Shown here: piece after piece, positions 1-6,213 of the stretch
Numbering within the stretch: position 1 is the stretch's first letter
Layout of the letters: each line of letters starts with the position of its first letter
Source: Betaproteobacteria bacterium
GTDB lineage: Bacteria > Pseudomonadota > Gammaproteobacteria > Burkholderiales > Casimicrobiaceae
Assembly: GCA_005888865.1 (NCBI GenBank)
Contig: VBCL01000103.1
Location: forward strand, 16,429 to 22,641
DNA length: 6,213 nt
Direction of reading: 5' to 3'
Made by a program: the position numbers and the translations under genes
Notes under the pieces: generated by a model
The model's input: only the letters and a program-made list of their open reading frames with translations
The model's database searches: none
Told to the model about the DNA's origin: nothing

Positions 1-51
1 CGGAGGCAGCTCCGGGAGCTGGTAGCAGCGCGAGGACGACGGGATTTGTGA
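1..51 (+). CDS. Possible 3' end of an upstream gene (partial)
   Basis: The frame starting at base 1 is open for 16 codons and ends with TGA at 49-51. It would encode a basic tail, RRQLRELVAARGRRDL. Its stop shares one base with the ATG at 51 (TGATG), the same arrangement seen between the two minus-strand genes of this window, which suggests translational coupling to the methyltransferase gene. Only 16 residues are visible, so no family can be named. Bases 7-21 form a small perfect hairpin (CAGCTC, loop CGG, GAGCTG) inside this stretch. The alternative is that this is untranslated leader. The methyltransferase frame is also open to the window edge, so a longer N-terminus for that protein cannot be strictly excluded. 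Confidence 0.3.
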   Translation, partial: RRQLRELVAARGRRDL

Positions 52-1613
52 TGGCCGCGAAAGGCAAGACGACCTACGACGACGTGCCCTACACGAGCCT
101 TCCGTTCGCGCAGACGCACCCGGATCGCCTCGCGGCGCTGGCGAGGCTGTTCGGCGTGGAGGCTCCGTCGCTGGAGCGATGCCGGGTTCTCGAGCTGGGT
201 TGCGCGTCCGGCGGCAACCTGATTCCGATGGCGCTGACCCTGCCTGGCGCGGAGTTTGTCGGCATCGACTTGTCGTCGGTGCAGATCAACGATGGCCTGG
301 CTGTGGTGGCTGCGCTCGGGCTCGGCAACGTACGCCTGTCGGCAACCAGCATCACGGAGATCGATTCGGCATCGGGTCCGTTCGACTACATCATCGCCCA
401 CGGTGTGTATTCGTGGGTGCCGGACGAGGTGCAAACCCGCATGCTCGACATCTGTTCCCGGCAGCTCGCGCCGGACGGCATCGCGTTCATCAGCTTCAAC
501 ACATTGCCGGGCTGGCGTACCCGGGGAGTCGTCCGCGACCTGATGCGCTACCACGCGATGCAGTTCGCCGAGCCGCGCGCGAGGATCGAGCAGGCGCGCG
601 GCATGGCCGATTTTCTCGCGAGCAGCGTGGCGGCGGCCAACACCGGCTACGAAACGCTGGTCCGGGCGGAGATCGAGACTCTGCGCGGTCAGGCCGACGA
701 CTACGTGCTGCACGAATATCTCGAGGACACCAACGAGCCTCTGTACTTCCACCAATTCGTCGAGCGAGCAGGCAACCATGGACTGCAGTATCTCGCCGAC
801 GCCGATTTCGGCACGATGCTCGCATCGAACTTTGCGCCGGAGGTCGCGCAGGCGCTGGTCCGCATCGCGCCGGACGTCATCCGGCAGGAACAGGTCATGG
901 ACTTCCTGCGCAACCGCACTTTCCGCCAGGCGCTGCTTGTCCATGAAAGTGTCCGGGTGAACCGCAAGATCACGCCCGACCGATTGCGCGGCCTCGGAAT
1001 CAGCGGATCGTTTCAAGTGGAAGCCGCGGCGTTCGACATACGATCCAGCGATGTCGTAGCCTTTCGCGGCGTACGGGGCAACCGCCTTCGAACCGGCAAC
1101 CGCATAACCAAGGCCGCCGTGATGATTCTGAACGAATTCTGGCCGCGGTCGGTGCCCTTCGAAGATGTCGTCCGCCGGGCGCGGACGATGCTGCGCGATT
1201 GGGCCGCGCCCTCCATCGGCACGGACACCGAGGCGGAGGCGACGCTTGCTGCGGATATGCTTCGATGCTTCGGCGCCGGAATGGTCCAGCTTCACGCAAC
1301 GCCGTCATCGTTTTCCACCGCGCCCCGCGACAGGCCCGTGGCGAGTCCGCTCGCCCGACTCCAGGCGCGGAACGATATGCGCGTCACCAACTTGAGACAC
1401 GAGCCTGTGCAGATCGACGCCGATCTCGCGCGCCTCATCCAGTTGCTCGACGGCACCCGCAGTCGCGAAGACATCGAGCGCGTCGCCCTCGAGTGGGCGA
1501 CCGCGAACGCGGCAGCGAGTGGTGCCCCGACTCCGGGAGAGATGGAACGCGTGGTCAAGGATCGCGTCGCGGAGGCGCTGCGGCAATTCGCGAAGTTGGC
1601 GTTGCTGGTCTGA
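51..1613 (+). CDS. Class I SAM-dependent methyltransferase with methyltransferase regulatory domain (PKMT-like)
   Basis: A 520-residue protein, counted from ATG 51. It opens with TTYDDVPY (residues 7-14), then QTHPDRLAALARLFGV, the signature N-terminus of this family. The SAM-binding Rossmann fold follows: motif I VLELGCASGGNL (about 46-57), the acidic end of beta-2 in GIDLS (71-75), and FDYIIAHGVYSWVP (about 111-124). DFLRNRTFRQALLVH (about 284-298) is the hallmark of the methyltransferase regulatory domain. The C-terminal third includes LLDGTRSREDI (about 465-475), typical of the winged-helix-like tail. The architecture resembles rickettsial protein-lysine methyltransferases PKMT1/PKMT2, which modify an outer-membrane protein; a protein-lysine substrate here is inference only. 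No signal peptide or membrane segment is seen, so it is probably cytoplasmic. A GTG at 48 is also in frame. ATG 51 was chosen because GGGA at 41-44 is well spaced and because of the TGATG overlap with a possible upstream gene. It converges on the next gene. Confidence 0.88.
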   Translation: MAAKGKTTYDDVPYTSLPFAQTHPDRLAALARLFGVEAPSLERCRVLELGCASGGNLIPMALTLPGAEFVGIDLSSVQINDGLAVVAALGLGNVRLSATSITEIDSASGPFDYIIAHGVYSWVPDEVQTRMLDICSRQLAPDGIAFISFNTLPGWRTRGVVRDLMRYHAMQFAEPRARIEQARGMADFLASSVAAANTGYETLVRAEIETLRGQADDYVLHEYLEDTNEPLYFHQFVERAGNHGLQYLADADFGTMLASNFAPEVAQALVRIAPDVIRQEQVMDFLRNRTFRQALLVHESVRVNRKITPDRLRGLGISGSFQVEAAAFDIRSSDVVAFRGVRGNRLRTGNRITKAAVMILNEFWPRSVPFEDVVRRARTMLRDWAAPSIGTDTEAEATLAADMLRCFGAGMVQLHATPSSFSTAPRDRPVASPLARLQARNDMRVTNLRHEPVQIDADLARLIQLLDGTRSREDIERVALEWATANAAASGAPTPGEMERVVKDRVAEALRQFAKLALLV

Positions 1614-1802
1614 TCTACGCTTTGGCAGCGGCCTCCTTGTACGCGTGAGGTGAGTGCGACGTTGTGTGTCGGCCGCGACCGTGACTCGCCTCGCGCGCTC
1701 CCCGCGCTACAAGTGGGGCGACCGGCGAGACGGAGCGAGGCTCCGCGAGCGAAGCGAGTGGAGGCGACCGAGCCGATCGCGCGGGCCGACAACACTACTC
1801 TG
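1614..1802. other. Convergent intergenic region without a gene
   Basis: This is the gap between two genes that end towards each other. I see no protein-coding frame with a credible start or family match, and no stem followed by a T-run that would make a standard rho-independent terminator for either gene. Most of it is occupied by the nested inverted repeat described separately, which may itself serve as a bidirectional transcription end. Confidence 0.6.
1664..1795. repeat. Nested imperfect inverted repeat between convergent genes
   Basis: The outer arms TGTCGGCC (1667-1674) and GGCCGACA (1784-1791) are exact reverse complements. The match extends outward to about 1664/1795 if one base is bulged. 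Inside, GCGA (1675-1678) can pair with TCGC (1777-1780), and TCGCCTC (1686-1692) with GAGGCGA (1761-1767). Smaller local hairpins are also present: CCCC (1700-1703) with GGGG (1714-1717), and GGAGC-GAG-GCTCC (1732-1744). The middle is rich in GCGAG/GCGAA iterations. This could be a bidirectional terminator-like fold, a small palindromic intergenic repeat, or a chance product of high GC. No target-site duplication or transposase was found. Confidence 0.45.
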
Positions 1803-2600
1803 CTATTCACGCGGCCGTGGTGGAGGCCCCTCGCTGCGGGCTCGCGCGCTCACCGCAAAATGCCTTCCGTCGTTGCGCTCATACGCCGCGGGCTCGATGC
1901 CGAGATCGCAATAACCGGCATCCTTGAGCAGCGTGAGCACTTCGTCTTCGCTGTACCAGGTGAGCGCGAGCGCCTCGTCCTCGCGTGCGGTGATCGTGTG
2001 CCGGTCGCGGCGCTCGTAGCGGCTCCTCACGTCGATGCGTCGAAGCGTGACGTCGATAAATGTCTCCGAACGCAGCCCGATGCGGCAATCCGCGCCCGCT
2101 GCAACCGTACGCACTTCGACCACCGGTGCGCCTGGCGGGTGCTCCGCGCCGTCGGGAACGAACAGATCGAGCAGCAGCACGCCGGGATCGATCAGATGCG
2201 CGCGGATCCGCAGCAGCGCGTCGAGCGCCGCGGTCGGATCGGCCAGGAGCTGGAACGCTCCCCGCGCGACAAACGCCGCGGAGTAACGAAACGGCAGATT
2301 GAGCGCGGTCACGTTCTGGCGGAAAAGCTCGGTCGCGGCGCCGCTCGCCTCGAGTCGCGCGCGGCAGCTTGCAAGCATCGCCTCGGAGATATCGATGCCG
2401 TGGACGCGAAAACCCGCTTGGAGCAGAGGGATCAGCAATCGTCCGGAGCCGGCCATGACGTCGAGCACCGGTCCGGCCGTGCGCGGCAGCCGGGCCGCGT
2501 ACCACGCGACCTCGCGATCACTCGCCCGAGGCTCTTCCGCGTCGTGGAAGAGCGTCCCGAGGGTTCCGTGGGCCGATACGGCCTGTCGTTCCCTCGCCAT
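1803..2600 (-). CDS. Class I SAM-dependent methyltransferase
   Basis: A 265-residue soluble protein with a class I Rossmann methyltransferase fold. Motif I is VLDVMAGSGRLLIPL (45-59). Beta-2 ends in HGIDISEAML, with Asp70 expected to bind the SAM ribose. Motif IV/post-IV is in FVARGAFQLLADPTAALDALL (about 110-130), followed by the typical 'HLIDPGVLLLDLF' strand (about 135-147). The C-terminal half (ETFIDVTLRRIDVRSRYERR, then WYSEDEVLTLLKDAGY) is the usual substrate-facing region of small-molecule methyltransferases such as those grouped with SAM-dependent methyltransferase domain 25. The substrate cannot be told from sequence. The ATG at 2600-2598 shares one base with the stop of the hydrolase upstream (TGATG). 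No strong Shine-Dalgarno is visible, so translation is probably coupled to that gene. The last 15 or so residues are Pro/Arg-rich and likely disordered. Confidence 0.87.
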   Translation of the reverse strand: MARERQAVSAHGTLGTLFHDAEEPRASDREVAWYAARLPRTAGPVLDVMAGSGRLLIPLLQAGFRVHGIDISEAMLASCRARLEASGAATELFRQNVTALNLPFRYSAAFVARGAFQLLADPTAALDALLRIRAHLIDPGVLLLDLFVPDGAEHPPGAPVVEVRTVAAGADCRIGLRSETFIDVTLRRIDVRSRYERRDRHTITAREDEALALTWYSEDEVLTLLKDAGYCDLGIEPAAYERNDGRHFAVSARARSEGPPPRPRE

Positions 2601-3529
2601 CAGTGACGCGTCATCAACTCGCTCACCGCGGTCGCGATGACGTCGATCCAGCGCCGCGCCGCAGCGACCTCGCCCGTCCAGCGCAGAAACCCGTGGATCA
2701 TTCCCGTGCAGTCGACGAGACGCACGGGAACGTGTGCGGCGTCCAGACGCTGCGCGTAGTCCAGGGCCTCGTCGCGCAGCACGTCCGCGGTCGCGACCGC
2801 GATGACTGCGGGTGGCAGATCCGCGAGATCATTCGCCGACAAAGGCGATAACTCGGGCTGAAGGGCGTCCGCGCCGGCGCGGTAGGTCTCCCAGTACCAC
2901 GCCATCTGGTCGGCGGTCAGGTTGTAACCGCTGGAGAATTCTCGATACGACGTACGCGAGCACGTCGCGTCGACGGCGGGATAGAGAAGCAGTTGCACGT
3001 CCGGTTGCGACCCGCGTTCGCGCTTGAGCCTCAAGGTCAGCGCCGCAACAAGGTTAGCGCCCGAGCTGTCGCCGGCGACCGTGAAGCGCGCGCCGTCAGC
3101 GCCGAGTGCGTGCGCGTTGGCGGATGCCCATCGCCACGCGGCCTCGACGTCGTCGAGCGCCGCGGGATACACGTGCTCGGGCGCGAGCCGGTAATCGACC
3201 GCGACGATGACCGAGCCGAGTCGGTTGGCAAGGATACGGCAGAGCTTGTCGTGCGAGTCGAGTGATCCGGTGACCCAGCCGCCGCCGTGCGCGTAAAGCA
3301 TCAGCGGCGGCGGCGCGGGCGACGTCGGCCGATAGATGCGCACCGGCACCGGGCCCGCGCGGCCGGGAGCCGTCGTGTCGCGGATCGAGGCGAGATCTTC
3401 CGCCGGACCCCCGAGAACCTTCGGTGCCGCCTCGGCCGCCGCGCGTAATCGCTCAACGTCCGGAGGACCGGGAGGCGCCGGCAGGTTGAACAGCGTGTCG
3501 AGCAGGCGTCGGATATCGGGGTCGAGCAT
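2600..3529 (-). CDS. Alpha/beta-hydrolase fold esterase, hormone-sensitive-lipase (family IV) type
   Basis: A 309-residue protein of normal length for bacterial HSL-type carboxylesterases, which hydrolyse short-chain acyl esters. The oxyanion-hole motif HGGGW is at 81-85. It is followed by VDYRLAPEHVYPAALDD (111-127), also a family signature. The nucleophile elbow is GDSSGAN, with Ser155. The remaining catalytic residues are most likely Asp249 in TADVLRDE and His279 in GMIHGF, so the triad looks intact. No signal peptide is seen; a cytoplasmic location is inferred. The natural substrate is unknown. The ATG at 3529-3527 begins MLDPDIRRLLD, which matches the usual N-terminal cap helix start; a GGAAAG about 14 bases upstream is a distant candidate ribosome binding site. 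It is the first gene of a two-gene unit with the methyltransferase (one-base overlap) and is divergent from metH. Confidence 0.92.
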   Translation of the reverse strand: MLDPDIRRLLDTLFNLPAPPGPPDVERLRAAAEAAPKVLGGPAEDLASIRDTTAPGRAGPVPVRIYRPTSPAPPPLMLYAHGGGWVTGSLDSHDKLCRILANRLGSVIVAVDYRLAPEHVYPAALDDVEAAWRWASANAHALGADGARFTVAGDSSGANLVAALTLRLKRERGSQPDVQLLLYPAVDATCSRTSYREFSSGYNLTADQMAWYWETYRAGADALQPELSPLSANDLADLPPAVIAVATADVLRDEALDYAQRLDAAHVPVRLVDCTGMIHGFLRWTGEVAAARRWIDVIATAVSELMTRH

Positions 3530-3618
3530 CGGCGCGATTCATGCTTTCCGCATCCGATGGTACCGGATTGGCGCAATCAGAGCTGCGTTGAGAGTTGATC
3601 ACTGACCCGACAACCAGG
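3530..3618. other. Divergent intergenic region upstream of the hydrolase
   Basis: This stretch should hold the promoter of the minus-strand hydrolase-methyltransferase pair, but I find no convincing -35/-10 pair in that direction. Visible structure is limited to an inverted repeat ATCCG (3552-3556) / CGGAT (3564-3568) around a 7-base centre that contains GGTAC, and a TGATCA palindrome at 3596-3601. Either could be an operator, but each is short enough to be chance. No open frame with a recognisable product is present. Confidence 0.5.
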
Positions 3619-3647
3619 TTGACAAGGCGCGCGCCAACCCTTACTTT
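3619..3647 (+). promoter_or_regulatory. Predicted sigma70 promoter of the metH leader
   Basis: A consensus -35 hexamer TTGACA (3619-3624) is followed by exactly 17 bases and then TACTTT (3642-3647), which keeps the key T, A and final T of the -10 element. The expected start point, about 6-8 bases downstream (3653-3655), falls at the first base of the riboswitch P1 helix. This agreement between independent signals raises confidence. The spacer contains a perfect 10-base palindrome GGCGCGCGCC (3626-3635), and the -35 overlaps the inverted repeat CAACC-A-GGTTG (3611-3621). Confidence 0.75.
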
Positions 3648-3653
3648 GGCTAC

Positions 3654-3739
3654 AGGCGCCGATTTGATCCGGGTGAGGTAGCTTGATTGGTACGCCCATC
3701 CGACAGCTTGCGGGCGCTTTACAAATACTGCTAAAGCGG
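3654..3739 (+). promoter_or_regulatory. SAM-II (SAM-alpha) riboswitch aptamer
   Basis: The leader matches the SAM-II pseudoknot in order and sequence. The P1 5' strand GCGCC (3656-3660) is followed at once by the conserved loop start GATTTGATCC (3661-3670). After a longer-than-usual insert come CTTGC (3707-3711), the P1 3' strand GGCGC (3713-3717), then TTTACAAATACT and the invariant GCTAAA (3730-3735), ending GCGG. P1 extends by a G-U and an A-U pair (3655/3718, 3654/3719). The pseudoknot would join CCG (3669-3671) to CGG (3737-3739), and TTGC (3708-3711) to GCTA (3730-3733) with a U-U contact. The insert folds as its own hairpin, GGGTG (3671-3675) with CGCCC (3693-3697). SAM-II RNAs bind S-adenosylmethionine and lower expression of methionine/SAM biosynthesis genes, which fits metH downstream. 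The assignment is from motif recall, not a covariance search. Confidence 0.82.
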
Positions 3740-3758
3740 CTTTCGACCGAAACCCGCT
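3735..3758 (+). promoter_or_regulatory. Predicted antiterminator hairpin of the SAM-II leader
   Basis: AGCGG (3735-3739) can pair with CCGCT (3754-3758), and TTTC (3741-3744) with GAAA (3749-3752), closing a GACC loop. One C-C mismatch (3740/3753) separates the two helices, giving nine pairs. The 5' arm reuses the last bases of the aptamer (GCTAAAGCGG), and the 3' arm covers the whole 5' arm of the terminator (3750-3756). It is therefore exclusive with both the ligand-bound aptamer and the terminator. The structure is read directly from sequence; its role is inferred. Confidence 0.6.
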
Positions 3759-3787
3759 CGGCGGCAAGCTGAACGGGTTTTTTATTT
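3750..3787 (+). terminator. Rho-independent terminator in the metH leader
   Basis: AAACCCG (3750-3756) pairs with CGGGTTT (3774-3780) around a 17-base loop. The T-rich tract TTTTTTATTT (3778-3787) follows directly. It lies between the SAM-II aptamer and the metH start codon, so it works as a regulated attenuator and not as the end of a gene. The loop contains GCAAGCTG (3764-3771), complementary to bases 3704-3711 inside the aptamer. Confidence 0.78.
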
Positions 3788-3801
3788 GACGGACACCGAC
3801 C

Positions 3802-6213
<2,412 letters not shown>

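Noticed and set aside
1614..1802. CRISPR array or short tandem repeats in the GCGAG-rich segment
   Set aside because: The GCGAG/GCGAA iterations are short, irregular and not separated by unique spacers of equal length.
1650..2606. Plus-strand open frame of 318 codons
   Set aside because: It covers the intergenic repeat and the antisense of the small methyltransferase. The minus-strand frame has clear motif I and a coupled start, so this one is a shadow.
3654..3739. SAH riboswitch or cobalamin riboswitch before metH
   Set aside because: Both are plausible regulators of metH, but the leader lacks the SAH aptamer core and is far too short and different for a B12 box. The GAUUU...UUGC...GCUAAA series fits SAM-II.

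Overview
The window reads as chromosomal DNA of a GC-rich Pseudomonadota bacterium. Every gene has strong third-position G/C bias, which also produces long spurious antisense ORFs. The two-gene form of cobalamin-dependent methionine synthase and the close match of its second half to proteobacterial MetH suggest a Beta-, Gamma- or Alphaproteobacterium. A betaproteobacterium-like lineage is my best guess. The riboswitch class in front of metH (SAM-II) is best known from Alphaproteobacteria, so the class is left open.

Layout. Bases 1-51 probably hold the last codons of an upstream gene. Bases 51-1613 (+) encode a two-part SAM-dependent methyltransferase with a 'methyltransferase regulatory' domain, related to the protein-lysine methyltransferase family. 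Bases 1614-1802 are a convergent intergenic gap containing a nested imperfect inverted repeat. On the minus strand lies a tightly coupled pair: an alpha/beta-hydrolase of the hormone-sensitive-lipase type (3529-2600), then a small class I SAM methyltransferase (2600-1803), overlapping by one base (TGATG).

Bases 3530-3801 separate this pair from the divergently transcribed metH genes. This is the most informative part of the window. A sigma70-type promoter (TTGACA, 17 bp, TACTTT) is predicted to start transcription right at the first helix of a SAM-II riboswitch. The aptamer is followed by an antiterminator hairpin and a rho-independent terminator that share bases, then by the metH start. The parts form a readable OFF switch: SAM captures the 3' strand of the aptamer, the antiterminator cannot form, and the terminator ends the transcript.

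Methionine synthase is divided into two overlapping genes (ATGA). The first (3802-4839) carries the zinc/homocysteine module. The second (4836 to the window end) carries the methyl-tetrahydrofolate module, the cobalamin cap and the start of the cobalamin-binding domain. The second gene is cut by the window edge. The riboswitch would control both, so the end product of the methionine/SAM cycle feeds back on methionine synthesis.
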